Counted from the stretch's first letter, positions 16,451 to 26,289 are shown. The stretch: 64,000 bases of DNA from Ruegeria aquimaris (GCF_025751555.1 NZ_JAOWLB010000001.1:496001-560000); one strand, 5' to 3'. Numbers and translations: made by a program. The notes: generated by a model from the sequence alone, not told the origin.

Positions 16451-18865
16451 TCAACGTCCTACCAATAGGGAATTGGGCTTGCGCCGGATGGCCTCGACCA
16501 ACGCATTCAGCGACCGGACCGTGGCGCGCAGATCGCCGATGGCGGCCTGCACCTCGCGATTGACCGGAGAGCCCGGCCCATAGGCCCCGATGGTCGCTTC
16601 GGCGCTGTCGGCCAGATCGTCCAGCCGCTGGGCAAGCTCAGGCAGATCCTTGACCGCCAAAGCCACGGACTCGGCGGCTGAACTTGCGGTTTCCAGGGTC
16701 TGGTTCAGGTTCTCGACCGCACCGCCAGCCTGCAACTCGGCCAAGACCTGCTGCACCTGCTCCAACGCGCCCGACAGGGCGCCAGGCACCTTTTCCATAT
16801 CCTCGTTGCGCAGGAAGGCGTCCGCCGATTGCATCACCTGATCGACCGAGGCCACCACATCACCCAGCGGCAAGTCATTCGCCGTTGCCACCAGCCTGTC
16901 GATATCCTCCACCAGCGACGGCAAACCGGCGCTGGCGTCCTCGACATTGGCGGCGGCGGCGCGCACGTCGTTCAATGCGTCGATCAGGGTCTGGGACACC
17001 TGCTGCTCCTCGAACCTGCCAATTGTTTCGTTGACCGAACCCACCGTCATGTCGATCGAGGCCAGGGTCTTCTCAGCTTGCTCCAACGCAGAAGAAAGCG
17101 CGGCAGGCACACGGGTTACGTCCTCTTTTTCAAGGAATGCATTGGCTGTTTGCAGGACATTGCCAGCCGAGGCCACGACGTCCTCCAGCGGCAGGGCATC
17201 GGCCTTGGCCACCAGCCGGTCGATGCTGGACACCAGACCTGGCAGTTCGGCACTGAACTCGGAAACATAGGCGGCGGCCGTTCGTACCTCTTCCAGCGCT
17301 GCGACCAGTTTTTGCGCCCCTTCGTCCTGGGCAAACCGGTCCAGGACCCCGTTGATCGCGGCAATCGTCTGGCGCAGATCGTCCGGCAGCGACCGCAGGC
17401 TTTCCGACCCGGCCACTGAGTTCACGTTGCCCAAAACGCTGCGGATATCGGCTGGCAAGGCGCGGGTATCGCCATCGGCAACAATAGAGTTCACGTTGTC
17501 GAGCAAGGTGATCGCCCGCTGCATTAGCTCTTCGACCGGCAGGGCGGCGACCCGGTCCAGCACGTTCTGCGACGCGACAGCCAGCGTGTCCGGCGGCGTC
17601 GGCAGCGAGGGCATGATCGGGAATGGTGCCGACTGCGAGTCGATGACCGCGGCTTCGGCCTGATCATCCTCGACAAGCTGTACCACCAACCCGCCCGAGA
17701 ACAGCGAGGCCGGCATCAGCCGTGCCCGCAACCCGCCGCGTTCCACCATGGTCGAGAGCAACGACAGGGTATCCTCGGCGGTCTGTACATCGTGCAACCC
17801 CAGGCGCGAGGGCTCGACGGTATACAGGACCTGCATCCGGATTTCCGGAGACTTACCTTCAACTTCTTCGACCTGGGCGGTCATATGCTTGACCTGCCCG
17901 ACCTTGACGCCGCGAAACAGCACCTCGGAGCCGACCTTCAGCCCGCGCACGGACCCCTCGAAACTCGACATGATCTCGACCGTTGCCTGGAGCGAGTCCC
18001 CCAACAGGCTGTCGCGCGCGGATTCCTCGTTGGGATAAAGGTCGAAGACCGGCCGACGCCCCATCACCTGGCCACCCGAGATCGGCGTGTCAAAGGCGAT
18101 CCCGCCCTGCAACAGCGACGCCAGGCTGTCCACCTTCAGCTGAACGCCCCCCTCGCCCAGTTCAAGCCCGATCCCGGACACGTTCCAGAACCGTGTGCCC
18201 GAGGTGATCATCTTGTCATAAGGTGCCTCGATAAAGCCACTGATCAGCACCGAGCCGCTGAGCGGGTCGAACCGGACCGCGGCCACCTTGCCCATCTGCA
18301 CACCTTTGTGCAGGATCGGGGCCCCGACCGAGATCGAGCCGCTATCGGGTGCCACCAGCACCACGGCACGCCCCTTGGTACCGGGCGGCACGACGGGCGA
18401 AACCCGCTCGGCGACAAAATCCCTGGACGGGTTACCGGACTTCGCATCCCAGTCCGCAGCGATATAGGACCCGGACAATAGTGTGTTCAGCCCGCTGATA
18501 CCGCCCGGCCCGACCCGCGCCGTCACCAGCCAGAACCGTGTTTCGTCGTCAAGATAGCGGGCCAGGTCACGGTTGATCTCGGCATGCGCCACGACCTGGC
18601 TGAGGTCGTCGCTGAATTGCAGCGAACGCACCGTACCGACGCCGACCTCGCGATAGCGTATCTCGGTCTTGCCGGGTTCGATCCCGGTCGCATCGGCAAA
18701 GGCGATGCGGATCGGGACATCGCGGTTGGCGTAGTTCTGCCAGGCCAGCCCCAACGCGCCCGCAACCGCGGCGACAGGCACAAGCCAGACCAGCGAAAGG
18801 CCGCGCCAGCCGCGCGCCCGGCTGGTTTCCACCTCGGGACGGGCAAGTTCCATGTCGTCATTCAT
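16451..18865 (-). CDS. pqiB: PqiB-type MCE-domain protein with extended duplicated C-terminal tail
   Basis: An 804-residue intermembrane lipid-transport protein. One N-terminal membrane helix (SLVWLVPVAAVAGALGLAW) is followed by three MCE/MlaD domains (around residues 45-140, 160-255 and 285-390). The long helical C-terminal part forms the needle in PqiB, which spans the periplasm. E. coli PqiB is about 546 residues; the excess here lies in the tail. That tail contains an ~83-residue unit occurring twice, offset by ~108 residues (DNA ~17300-17050 and ~16980-16730), each with LPGLV/LPSLV..IDRLVA.A..LPL.DVVAS. It overlaps the upstream pqiA copy by 8 bp. Confidence 0.88.
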   Translation of the reverse strand: MNDDMELARPEVETSRARGWRGLSLVWLVPVAAVAGALGLAWQNYANRDVPIRIAFADATGIEPGKTEIRYREVGVGTVRSLQFSDDLSQVVAHAEINRDLARYLDDETRFWLVTARVGPGGISGLNTLLSGSYIAADWDAKSGNPSRDFVAERVSPVVPPGTKGRAVVLVAPDSGSISVGAPILHKGVQMGKVAAVRFDPLSGSVLISGFIEAPYDKMITSGTRFWNVSGIGLELGEGGVQLKVDSLASLLQGGIAFDTPISGGQVMGRRPVFDLYPNEESARDSLLGDSLQATVEIMSSFEGSVRGLKVGSEVLFRGVKVGQVKHMTAQVEEVEGKSPEIRMQVLYTVEPSRLGLHDVQTAEDTLSLLSTMVERGGLRARLMPASLFSGGLVVQLVEDDQAEAAVIDSQSAPFPIMPSLPTPPDTLAVASQNVLDRVAALPVEELMQRAITLLDNVNSIVADGDTRALPADIRSVLGNVNSVAGSESLRSLPDDLRQTIAAINGVLDRFAQDEGAQKLVAALEEVRTAAAYVSEFSAELPGLVSSIDRLVAKADALPLEDVVASAGNVLQTANAFLEKEDVTRVPAALSSALEQAEKTLASIDMTVGSVNETIGRFEEQQVSQTLIDALNDVRAAAANVEDASAGLPSLVEDIDRLVATANDLPLGDVVASVDQVMQSADAFLRNEDMEKVPGALSGALEQVQQVLAELQAGGAVENLNQTLETASSAAESVALAVKDLPELAQRLDDLADSAEATIGAYGPGSPVNREVQAAIGDLRATVRSLNALVEAIRRKPNSLLVGR

Positions 18866-19460
18866 TCGTTACACCGTCCCAGATCAATTTGGCGTCAAGA
18901 GCCTGCGCCGAGAGCATTGTACAGATCACAGACAAGGCGAAACAGATCGCCCCAGCCCCCGGCAGAAACGCCAAGATTGCCCCCAGATGCACCAGACCGG
19001 TCAGCAATGCCACAACAAACACGTCAATCATGGACCAGCGCCCGATGAACTCGACAAACTCGTAAAGCACGTGCCGCAGCCTTGGGGACAGCTGCCAGCC
19101 ATGCTGTATCGAAAGGGCCAGCGTCGCGATCACCGCAACCTTGAAAAACGGGATGACAAAGCTGGCAAGGAAGATCACTCCGGCGACCAGGTAATCCCCG
19201 GACTGGGCAAAGAGAAGGATCCCTTCAAGGATCGTGTGGCCCTCTTCATGGCCAAAAATCTCGTTGCTCAGGAGCGGGTAGAGATTGGCGGGGATCAGGA
19301 AAAAGATGCCCGTGACCAACCAGGCCCAAAGCTTCTGCATGCTGTTGGGCAAACGCTGATGCAGGGCCGAACCACACGTGCGACACACCTGCGCCCCCCG
19401 AGAATGCACGGCTCCGCAATTGTGGCAGCCGATCCAGCCGATGTCCGAGGCGCGCATCAT
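18858..19460 (-). CDS. pqiA: PqiA-type half protein, second copy
   Basis: A 200-residue inner-membrane protein matching one half of PqiA. The N-terminal zinc ribbon CHNCGAVHSRGAQVCRTCG is followed by four membrane segments (AWLVTGIFFLIPANLYPL onward). E. coli PqiA is one ~417-residue chain made of two such halves; here they are separate genes. The start ATG overlaps the upstream stop (ATGATG across 19460-19455), so translation is coupled. The gene also overlaps pqiB by 8 bp. It presumably recruits PqiB at the inner membrane. Confidence 0.86.
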   Translation of the reverse strand: MMRASDIGWIGCHNCGAVHSRGAQVCRTCGSALHQRLPNSMQKLWAWLVTGIFFLIPANLYPLLSNEIFGHEEGHTILEGILLFAQSGDYLVAGVIFLASFVIPFFKVAVIATLALSIQHGWQLSPRLRHVLYEFVEFIGRWSMIDVFVVALLTGLVHLGAILAFLPGAGAICFALSVICTMLSAQALDAKLIWDGVTNE

Positions 19461-20140
19461 TCCTGCCGCTCCCGGATCATGGTCCAGATCGTCCAGCGAC
19501 AGACCGAGGCATTCTTGAGCGCCAGCACAAGCACCATCACGCAAAAGATCCAGAATGCCTCCTCAAAGCCCACACGCGCCAGTCCGGCCACCTTGACCAG
19601 GGCAACCCCGGTCCCGATCAGAAAGACCTCGGTCATGGCCCAGGGCGCCATCGCCTCGGCCAGGCGGAACACCTCGCGTGCGGCGCGCGGCGGGCGGTTC
19701 TGGCGCAGCCCCCAGACCACATAGATCAAGGCAGCCGCGCGCAGCATCGGCACACCGACCACGAACATCGCGACGAGGATGGCCAGCAACATGTACCAGC
19801 CATGCGCAAGACCGCCGATCATGCCAAGAATCGACACCTCGTTGGACAGCCCCTGCCGGGTCAGGGTCAGAAAGGGAAAACTGAGCATGGCCACCATCAG
19901 GATCGCCGAGGTGAGCGCCAGCGCCAGGGTCCGGTTCAACGTATCCCGTCGCGGGGCGATCAGGGTGAAATGGCAACGCTTGCAGCGCGCGACCTGCCCC
20001 GGCGCGATCGTCTCTGCCAAATGCAGCGTATCGCAGGACGGGCAGGCGATCACCGCGTCGGGATCAGCCTCGAAGAGGCGGAGCCATGCCTTCCGTTCCG
20101 GATCGTCGCCGGGCGGTGTCAGATCGGGTAAGCCTGTCAT
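19457..20140 (-). CDS. pqiA: PqiA-type half protein, first copy
   Basis: A 227-residue protein equivalent to the N-terminal half of PqiA. The zinc ribbon CPSCDTLHLAETIAPGQVARCKRC (in two CxxC pairs, residues ~33-56) is followed by four membrane helices. It is the first gene of the pqi operon, with its stop inside the start of the second half (ATGA-type overlap). The pairing of two half-size PqiA proteins instead of one fused chain is a known variant in alphaproteobacteria as far as I recall. Confidence 0.86.
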   Translation of the reverse strand: MTGLPDLTPPGDDPERKAWLRLFEADPDAVIACPSCDTLHLAETIAPGQVARCKRCHFTLIAPRRDTLNRTLALALTSAILMVAMLSFPFLTLTRQGLSNEVSILGMIGGLAHGWYMLLAILVAMFVVGVPMLRAAALIYVVWGLRQNRPPRAAREVFRLAEAMAPWAMTEVFLIGTGVALVKVAGLARVGFEEAFWIFCVMVLVLALKNASVCRWTIWTMIRERQE

Positions 20141-20182
20141 GAACCTGCTTCTTCTTCTTCGCGTACCAAACCGGACCGTCCC

Positions 20183-20863
20183 CTATCGCCTGTAGGCGCG
20201 CGCCAGCCGCTCGGGCGAGACACCTGCGAAATACCTGAGCAGCGTCCACAAATTGCGCGCCCCGCGGCCAAACCATCCGTCCCGCCTGTACCGTTCGGCC
20301 CCGGTAACGGCACGGGACGGGAGCAGCACAGGGGCGGCAGGCAGCGCGCGCACCAGATGCACATCTTCCATCAAGGGCTGGTCAGGATACCCGCCTGCGG
20401 CCTCATAGTCCTCGCTGCGGACCAAGAGACCCTGATCGCCATAGGGCAGCCCAAGAAGACGTGTCCGCAGGTTGGCCCAGCCCGCGACCCAGGCAGGGCC
20501 AAGGCCCCGCGCGGCAAATGCCAGTCGAAACACCGCCGCCCTGTCGCTGCTGGCGATGTGATCCGATACCACCTCGGACCATCCTGTATCCAGCACCGTG
20601 TCAGCATGCAGGATCAAGATCCACTCGCCCCGCGCCACGGCGCAGCCGCGCCTGAGCTGCCCGCCGCGCGATGGCGACCCTTGCAGCACGATGGCGCCCG
20701 CCGCCTCGGCGATATCAAGGGTGCGGTCATCGGACCCGCCATCGGTCACGATCACCTCTCGGATCAAACCATTGGGCAGCCCCTCCATCAGGGCCGCAAA
20801 GACCCGTGGCAGGATCGCCTCGGCCGCAAGGGTCGGGATCACGATGCTGAGCTTGGCGGACAA
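20183..20863 (-). CDS. Family 2 glycosyltransferase, TIGR04283 (arsenosugar-type)
   Basis: A 226-residue GT-A fold enzyme. LSIVIPTLAAEAILPRVFAAL opens the nucleotide-binding fold, VIVTDGGSDDRTLDIA binds the donor, and LILHADTVLDTGW contains a DxD-like HAD. These features match TIGR04283, called arsenosugar biosynthesis-associated glycosyltransferase. No arsenosugar partner (ArsM, radical-SAM enzyme) lies nearby, so the substrate here is uncertain. It is divergent from ygfZ. Confidence 0.8.
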   Translation of the reverse strand: MSAKLSIVIPTLAAEAILPRVFAALMEGLPNGLIREVIVTDGGSDDRTLDIAEAAGAIVLQGSPSRGGQLRRGCAVARGEWILILHADTVLDTGWSEVVSDHIASSDRAAVFRLAFAARGLGPAWVAGWANLRTRLLGLPYGDQGLLVRSEDYEAAGGYPDQPLMEDVHLVRALPAAPVLLPSRAVTGAERYRRDGWFGRGARNLWTLLRYFAGVSPERLARAYRR

Positions 20864-20943
20864 GGTCTGGTTCCTCTGGCCTCTGGTCAGGTGGGCGCGT
20901 TCTCCTATATCACGGGTCTGACGGCGATGACGAGGACCAAGAC

Positions 20944-21678
20944 ATGCCCACCCGACGCATCCTGCGGCTGAGCGGGGCCGACACCGAAGATTTTCTTCAG
21001 GGGTTGGTCACCAACGACATACGCAAACTGGATCAGGGGCTGGTCTATGCGGCGATTCTGAGCCCTCAGGGCAAGTATCTGGCCGATTTCTTTCTGAAAC
21101 GGGACGGCGCGTCGATCCTGCTGGATGTGGCAGAGCCATTGGCGGACGGGCTGGTCAAACGCCTGTCCATGTACAAGTTGCGGGCGGATGTGACCATCGG
21201 TGACAGCGACCTGCACCTGCAACGCGGGACCGGCCCGGCACCCGAAGGCTCTTTGCCCGACCCACGCCATCCCGCGCTGGGCTGGCGCGCGTATGTCCAG
21301 GCCGCAGAGAGCGACGACGGCAGCGACTGGGATGCGATCCGGGTGGCCCATTGCATTCCCGAAACCGGGATCGAACTGACCGGGGACAGCTATATCCTCG
21401 AAGCCGGGTTCGAGGCGCTGAATGGCGTCGACTTTCGCAAAGGGTGTTATGTCGGGCAGGAGGTCACCGCCCGCATGAAGCACAAGACAGAATTGCGCAA
21501 GGGGCTTGCAAAAGTCACAATCGAGGGCTCCGCAGCCCCCGGCACCGAGATCACCGCAGACGGCAAGACAGTCGGCACCCTGCACACCCGATCCGGCGAT
21601 CATGCAATCGCCTATCTCCGCTTTGATCGTGCCGGTGGAGCGTTGCAGGCAGGCGCAGCGCGCGTGCGCATGGACTGA
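20944..21678 (+). CDS. ygfZ: YgfZ/GcvT-domain folate-binding protein
   Basis: A 244-residue YgfZ-type protein that binds tetrahydrofolate and supports repair or assembly of certain Fe-S enzymes such as MiaB. The family signature KGCYVGQEVTARMKHK is near residue 166; its Cys is the conserved redox-sensitive residue. The N-terminal LRLSGADTEDFLQGLVTNDI is typical. It is complete and a plausible housekeeping gene, but also relevant because the window carries a large Fe-S pathway. Confidence 0.88.
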   Translation: MPTRRILRLSGADTEDFLQGLVTNDIRKLDQGLVYAAILSPQGKYLADFFLKRDGASILLDVAEPLADGLVKRLSMYKLRADVTIGDSDLHLQRGTGPAPEGSLPDPRHPALGWRAYVQAAESDDGSDWDAIRVAHCIPETGIELTGDSYILEAGFEALNGVDFRKGCYVGQEVTARMKHKTELRKGLAKVTIEGSAAPGTEITADGKTVGTLHTRSGDHAIAYLRFDRAGGALQAGAARVRMD

Positions 21679-21732
21679 TTGATCTTTCCGGCGCGGCGCG
21701 GCAGATTTCCCCAAACGATCAGGGGACCGGGG

Positions 21733-22629
21733 ATGTTTCAGCTATACGCCGCGATCTGGCGGGTCAGTGCGCGCCGTCAAGTGGTGCTGATCGTGCTATC
21801 GCTTGCCATTGCCGCCCTAGCCGCCGCCCCGCTGGAATTTCAACGGGACATCGTCAACCACCTGACCGAAGCCTCAATCGACATTGGCCAGTTGTTCCTG
21901 CTGGGTGCCGGGATGGGCGCCGTTATCCTACTCAGCCTGCTGCTGAAGTTCCTGATGGGGTTTCTCTCGGGTACGCTGGGCGAACATGTCATCCGCCTGA
22001 TCCGCAAAAGGCTGGTTGAACGCGCCTCGGCGCAAAGCAGCGACCTTGGTCAGGGTACCCTGACCACCGCCGTCACTGCCGAGGCGGAAGAGTTGGGCAA
22101 GTTCGCCGGTGGGGCCTTTTCCGACCCCGTGGTGCAGATCGGCACCCTGATCAGCGTGATCGGCTATATCTCCTCCACCCAGCCCGGATTGGGCCTGATC
22201 GCGGCGGGCATGATCCTGCCGCAGATCGCCATCGTCCTGCTATCGCAACGCAAGGTGAACCGTTATGTCGCCCTGCGTGTGAAACTGCTGCGCGCTGCGA
22301 GCGAGCAGTTGAGCAAGCAGGACATCACCGACGAAGTAGCCGGGGTCGAAGCCAAGTTCGACGAGATTTACGACACCCGCCGCAACATGTTCCTGTGGAA
22401 ACTGTCGACCAAGTTCGTGCTCAGCGCCATCAATGGCGCGGGAACGGTTGCTATCCTGATGCTTGGCGGCTGGCTGGTTCTGCATGACCGCACCGACGTT
22501 GGCACCGTGGTCGCGGCGGTCAGCGGCTTGGGCCGCATTCAGGGGCCAACCGCCTTTCTGATCGCATTCTACCGCCAGGTCAGCGCCAACAGAATCAAGT
22601 TCGAACTGCTGCGCGACCTGATCCGATAA
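21733..22629 (+). CDS. ABC-transporter transmembrane-domain protein without an ATPase domain
   Basis: A 298-residue membrane protein resembling the transmembrane half of exporter-type ABC proteins (YVVLIVLSL-like helices, QRDIVNHLTEASI, LIRKRLVERA). It stops before any Walker A or signature motif, and no ABC ATPase gene is adjacent. The gene ends at a proper stop, followed by the efp terminator. It could be a stand-alone transmembrane protein of unknown function or half of a transporter whose ATPase is elsewhere. The ATG at 21733 has a purine-rich AGGGGACCGGGG upstream. Confidence 0.7.
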   Translation: MFQLYAAIWRVSARRQVVLIVLSLAIAALAAAPLEFQRDIVNHLTEASIDIGQLFLLGAGMGAVILLSLLLKFLMGFLSGTLGEHVIRLIRKRLVERASAQSSDLGQGTLTTAVTAEAEELGKFAGGAFSDPVVQIGTLISVIGYISSTQPGLGLIAAGMILPQIAIVLLSQRKVNRYVALRVKLLRAASEQLSKQDITDEVAGVEAKFDEIYDTRRNMFLWKLSTKFVLSAINGAGTVAILMLGGWLVLHDRTDVGTVVAAVSGLGRIQGPTAFLIAFYRQVSANRIKFELLRDLIR

Positions 22630-22645
22630 GGTCAGGGGAAGGTAA

Positions 22646-22674
22646 ATCGAAAAAGGCCGCCCGGCGGGCGGCCC
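22646..22674 (-). terminator. Rho-independent terminator of efp
   Basis: A perfect 8-bp stem GGCCGCCC / GGGCGGCC (22655-22662 with 22666-22673) with loop GGC. Read on the minus strand it is followed by TTTTT, 14 bases after the efp stop. It may also serve the plus-strand gene ending at 22629. Confidence 0.85.
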
Positions 22675-22686
22675 TGTGACGCAACG

Positions 22687-23250
22687 TTATGCGCGTTCCG
22701 AGTATTCCATCGTCTCGGTGTTCACGACGATCATTTCGTCCGGCCCGATGAACGGTGGCACCATCACCTTGACCCCATTGTCCAGCAATGCCGGCTTGAA
22801 CGAGTTGGCCGCGGTCTGGCCTTTGACCACCGGCTCGGTCTCGACGATCTTGCAGGTCACCTTCTGCGGCAGCGTCGCGTTCAGCGCCTCGCTTTCGTGG
22901 AACTCGACCAGGATGGTCATGCCGTCCTGCAAGAAGGGGCGGCGCTCGCCCAGCAGTTCGGCGGGCAGCTCGATCTGTTCATAGGTTTCCGCATCCATGA
23001 ACACCAGCATCCCATCGGTTTCATAGAGGAATTGCTGATCCTTCTGCTCCAGGCGCACGCGCTCGACCTTGTCTGCCGAGCGGAACCGCTCGTTCAGCTT
23101 TGACCCGTTGCGCAGGTTGCGCAGTTCGACCTGGGCAAAGGCGCCGCCCTTTCCGGGCTTCACATGGTCGACCTTCACGGCCGCCCACAGGCCGCCATTG
23201 TGCTCCAGAACATTGCCGGGGCGGATTTCGTTTCCGTTGATCTTGGGCAT
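22687..23250 (-). CDS. efp: Elongation factor P
   Basis: The 187-residue EF-P, which enters stalled ribosomes and promotes peptide bond formation at polyproline stretches. The three-beta-barrel protein has the tip loop KPGKGGAF, where the Lys is the position modified in many bacteria, and the C-terminal [11 protein letters not shown] is family-typical. No EpmA/EpmB modification genes are seen. The length is standard. Confidence 0.95.
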   Translation of the reverse strand: MPKINGNEIRPGNVLEHNGGLWAAVKVDHVKPGKGGAFAQVELRNLRNGSKLNERFRSADKVERVRLEQKDQQFLYETDGMLVFMDAETYEQIELPAELLGERRPFLQDGMTILVEFHESEALNATLPQKVTCKIVETEPVVKGQTAANSFKPALLDNGVKVMVPPFIGPDEMIVVNTETMEYSERA

Positions 23251-23469
23251 GACATATTTCCTTCACACGACGGTTGATGCACCCATTTGCGCCCCTATAT
23301 CTGGCGGGACGATCCCTGGCAAGACAACGAAACCTAGTGCTGCAAACGCAGCAGTTATGCAAAATGTGCAATTCATCTATGCATTATTGGGGTACCCGAA
23401 TCGAGTCCGATCAGTCATAAGCAACGCTACGCCGAAAATTGCAAGAGCAAGAACAACAAGGAAGACGAG

Positions 23470-23787
23470 ATGAAAGATTTCGTTGACGGCACCGCCTACA
23501 ACAACGAGCAAGGCAACCGTGCCAGGAAACTGTTTGCGGCCGTTGTGTTGGCCGCGCTGGATGACGCCATCGCCGACGACAAGAAGTATGGCAATGGCCC
23601 CGAACAGATCGCCCGCTGGGCCCGCTCGCGCGATGGGCGCGAGGTGCTGAGCTGTGCCGGTATCGACCCGAACGAACGCGTCGTGCGCGGGTTGATGGAA
23701 TTCGTGGGACGCGGGGTCCGTACCTCTGTCGCGTTGTCGCGCGAAGAGAGCGAGCGCCGCAACGCCGCGCAGGCCGAAGCCGCCTGA
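23470..23787 (+). CDS. Conserved Rhodobacterales small protein (DUF6280-like)
   Basis: A 105-residue soluble helical protein beginning MKDFVDGTAYNNEQGNRARK, with a GREVLSCAGIDPNERVVRG segment containing a single Cys. I recall near-identical proteins across Rhodobacterales, now grouped I believe as DUF6280. High conservation suggests a core regulatory or structural role, but none is established. It has its own promoter region (23251-23469) and a clear terminator, so it is probably monocistronic. Confidence 0.75.
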   Translation: MKDFVDGTAYNNEQGNRARKLFAAVVLAALDDAIADDKKYGNGPEQIARWARSRDGREVLSCAGIDPNERVVRGLMEFVGRGVRTSVALSREESERRNAAQAEAA

Positions 23788-23805
23788 CGTATCAAGGCTT
23801 TCGAC

Positions 23806-23839
23806 AAAACGCGCGCTCCGTGGGGGGCGCGTTTTTTTG
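23806..23839 (+). terminator. Rho-independent terminator
   Basis: The stem AAACGCGC / GCGCGTTT, with further C/G pairing inside, is followed by a run of seven T at 23832-23838, starting 20 bases after the stop of the 105-aa gene. Confidence 0.85.
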
Positions 23840-23943
23840 TTGCCTTGGGTGCATGACGGCAAGCGGATACCGAATGCCGCAGGCGGGCTGGCCTCGACCC
23901 CGGTTTTCGGATCATCTGACAGCGACGGATAACGGGAGCACGC

Positions 23944-25401
23944 ATGGTTCGCGCGATCATGATTCAGGGAACCGGCAGCAATGTCGGCAAGTCGATGCTG
24001 GTGGCGGGCCTGGCGCGGGCCTTTGTGCGGCGCGGGCTGCGCGTGGCGCCGTTCAAACCGCAGAACATGTCGAACAATGCCGCCGCCACCGAAGACGGCG
24101 GAGAGATCGGCCGCGCCCAGGCGCTGCAAGCACGGGCGGCGCGACGCGTCCCGCATACCGACATGAACCCGATCCTGCTGAAGCCTGAAACCGACACCGG
24201 CGCGCAGATCATCGTACAGGGCAAGCGCGCAGGCACCATGCGCGCGGGCGATTACCGCAAGAACAAGGCGCATCTGCTGGAAAAAGCTCTGGAAAGTTTC
24301 GAACGGCTGTGCGGCGACGCCGATCTGGTGCTGGTCGAAGGCGCGGGCAGCCCGGCGGAAACCAACCTGCGGGCAGGCGACATAGCCAATATGGGCTTTG
24401 CCTGTGCCGCCGGTGTGCCTGTGGTCCTGGTTGGCGACATTCATCGCGGTGGGGTGATTGCCCAGATCGTGGGAACACAGGCTGTTCTGGAACCGGGCGA
24501 TCTGGCACAGATCCGCGCCTTTGCCGTCAATCGCTTCAAGGGCGACATCTCGCTCTTCGACGAAGGCCGCGATGATATCGCCCGGCGCACCGGCTGGCCC
24601 TGTCTGGGCGTGGTGCCGTGGTTCGACGATGCCTGGCGCCTGCCGGCCGAGGATATGATGGATATCCGTTCCAGCACGGGCGGAACCTTCAAGGTGGTCG
24701 TGCCCCAGCTGGAGCGCATGGCGAATTTCGACGATCTCGATCCTCTGTCCGCCGAACCCGGAGTCACCGTGGAAATCATCCCGGCGGGCCGCCCCCTGCC
24801 CGGCGATGCCAATCTGGTTCTGCTGCCCGGCAGCAAGTCCACCATCGGCGATCTCGCCTATTTCCGCGCCCAGGGCTGGGACATCGACCTCTACGCCCAT
24901 ATGCGGCGCGGCGGCCATGTGCTGGGGCTTTGCGGTGGATATCAGATGCTGGGTCGCAGCATCGACGACCCCGACGGGATCGAAGGGCACCCGGGCAAGG
25001 TCGACGGTCTTGGCCTGCTGGATGTCGAAACCGTCATGACCGATGAAAAACAGGTCACCCTGCGCCATGCGACGGCCCTCCCCGGCGGCGAGCCGGTCAC
25101 CGGATACGAGATCCATATCGGCCGGACCTCAGGCCCCGACTGCGCGCGCGCGTGGCTGGAGATCGACGGGCGACCCGAAGGAGCAGCTTCGCCGGATGGG
25201 CGGATTCGCGGCAGCTATCTGCACGGGGTGTTCACATCGGACGCGTTCCGCGCGCGCTATCTGGCGGAATTCGGTCACGAAGCGCTGGTTGGCTACGAAG
25301 ACGGGGTCGAACAGGTGCTGGAGGCACTGGCAGATCATATCGAGGCCCATCTGGACCTTGACCTGTTGCTGGAACTTTCCGAAACGCCGCGCCGGGCCTG
25401 A
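23944..25401 (+). CDS. cobQ: Adenosylcobyric acid synthase (glutamine-hydrolysing)
   Basis: The 485-residue CobQ amidates four carboxylates of adenosylcobyrinate a,c-diamide in B12 synthesis. The P-loop-like [19 protein letters not shown] and [11 protein letters not shown] lie at the N terminus. The C-terminal type 1 glutamine amidotransferase domain has [11 protein letters not shown] with the nucleophile Cys and GSYLHGVF with the His. It stands alone here; DsrN at 29.8 kb is a related amidase with a different proposed role (siroheme). The ATG at 23944 follows GGGAGC. Confidence 0.93.
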   Translation: MVRAIMIQGTGSNVGKSMLVAGLARAFVRRGLRVAPFKPQNMSNNAAATEDGGEIGRAQALQARAARRVPHTDMNPILLKPETDTGAQIIVQGKRAGTMRAGDYRKNKAHLLEKALESFERLCGDADLVLVEGAGSPAETNLRAGDIANMGFACAAGVPVVLVGDIHRGGVIAQIVGTQAVLEPGDLAQIRAFAVNRFKGDISLFDEGRDDIARRTGWPCLGVVPWFDDAWRLPAEDMMDIRSSTGGTFKVVVPQLERMANFDDLDPLSAEPGVTVEIIPAGRPLPGDANLVLLPGSKSTIGDLAYFRAQGWDIDLYAHMRRGGHVLGLCGGYQMLGRSIDDPDGIEGHPGKVDGLGLLDVETVMTDEKQVTLRHATALPGGEPVTGYEIHIGRTSGPDCARAWLEIDGRPEGAASPDGRIRGSYLHGVFTSDAFRARYLAEFGHEALVGYEDGVEQVLEALADHIEAHLDLDLLLELSETPRRA

Positions 25402-26214
25402 TTACTCAAACTCTTGCGCTGTCAGCGCGCGATGAATTTCGCGGCGCACCAGCTTGCGCACATTGCGGGTGATCCTCTCTCCCAAAGCGCCCTGAAGCTC
25501 TTCGCGCACGATATCGGCAACAAGCTCCCGCAAGCTCTCCTCGTCGAGATAGCCCTCGTCCGGCGACAGGATCGCGCGTTCGTCTTCGATCTCGTCCTCG
25601 ATCTCAGGATCATCTCCATGATGAGAAAACACCGCTTCGGCATCCGTGTCCGAAGGCTGGTCCTGGGCTGTTTCCTCTTCGGTCCCGGCCAAATGGTCCT
25701 GCCATTCCATCGTCTCGCCCCGCGTCCCGGAATAGGCATCCTGGCTCACCCCATCGGGTTCCCATTCGTCCTCTGTCTCGGCAATCACGGCCTCCAGAAC
25801 TTCGATCCGGGCGCTCAACGGCTCGTCGGCGTCCAACTCCGGGTCGACCTCCTGCACGTCCTCTTCGGCAAGCGTTTCCGGCTCGGGAACATCTTCCGCT
25901 TCCACAAACTCATCCGTTTCGATGACCGGCTGGCCCGCCGCCTGAGCCGCCGAAAACAGCGTTGCATCGGGATCGGTCCATGGTGCGGACGCCTCGTCCG
26001 CCTCGCGCACAGGGTCGATGTCCTGATCAGGCTCGTCTGCGGCGGTGCCAGCGCCAGACGGGTCGGCGACCCGCAAGGCAGGGGTCAGCACCAGCTTCCC
26101 CGGCCGCGTCGCAGCCCCCTTGGAGCGCGCCTCGGAACGGCCCTCTTCGCTTACCAATCTTCGGATCGAAGACAGGACATCCTCGATCTCTACGGACTTT
26201 GCAGGGTCAGACAT
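25402..26214 (-). CDS. PopZ/DUF2497-like protein
   Basis: A 270-residue protein with three parts. The N-terminal helix VEIEDVLSSIRRLVSEE resembles the PopZ N-terminal helix MEEILASIRRIISED. A long Asp/Glu-rich middle is probably disordered, and a C-terminal helical block (LRELVADIVREELQGALGER then RNVRKLVRREIHRAL) resembles the PopZ/DUF2497 oligomerisation region. In alphaproteobacteria the usual order is pcm-tolC-DUF2497(popZ)-valS; pcm and tolC are indeed upstream here. PopZ organises the cell pole and anchors ParB. Homology is judged by architecture, not alignment. Its stop abuts the cobQ stop. Confidence 0.65.
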   Translation of the reverse strand: MSDPAKSVEIEDVLSSIRRLVSEEGRSEARSKGAATRPGKLVLTPALRVADPSGAGTAADEPDQDIDPVREADEASAPWTDPDATLFSAAQAAGQPVIETDEFVEAEDVPEPETLAEEDVQEVDPELDADEPLSARIEVLEAVIAETEDEWEPDGVSQDAYSGTRGETMEWQDHLAGTEEETAQDQPSDTDAEAVFSHHGDDPEIEDEIEDERAILSPDEGYLDEESLRELVADIVREELQGALGERITRNVRKLVRREIHRALTAQEFE

Positions 26215-26289
26215 CTGTTGCTACCACTCTTGGCCTCGTCCGCAAGTCTAGCGAATATCCGCCGATCCGACAACAGATGACACGATTTG

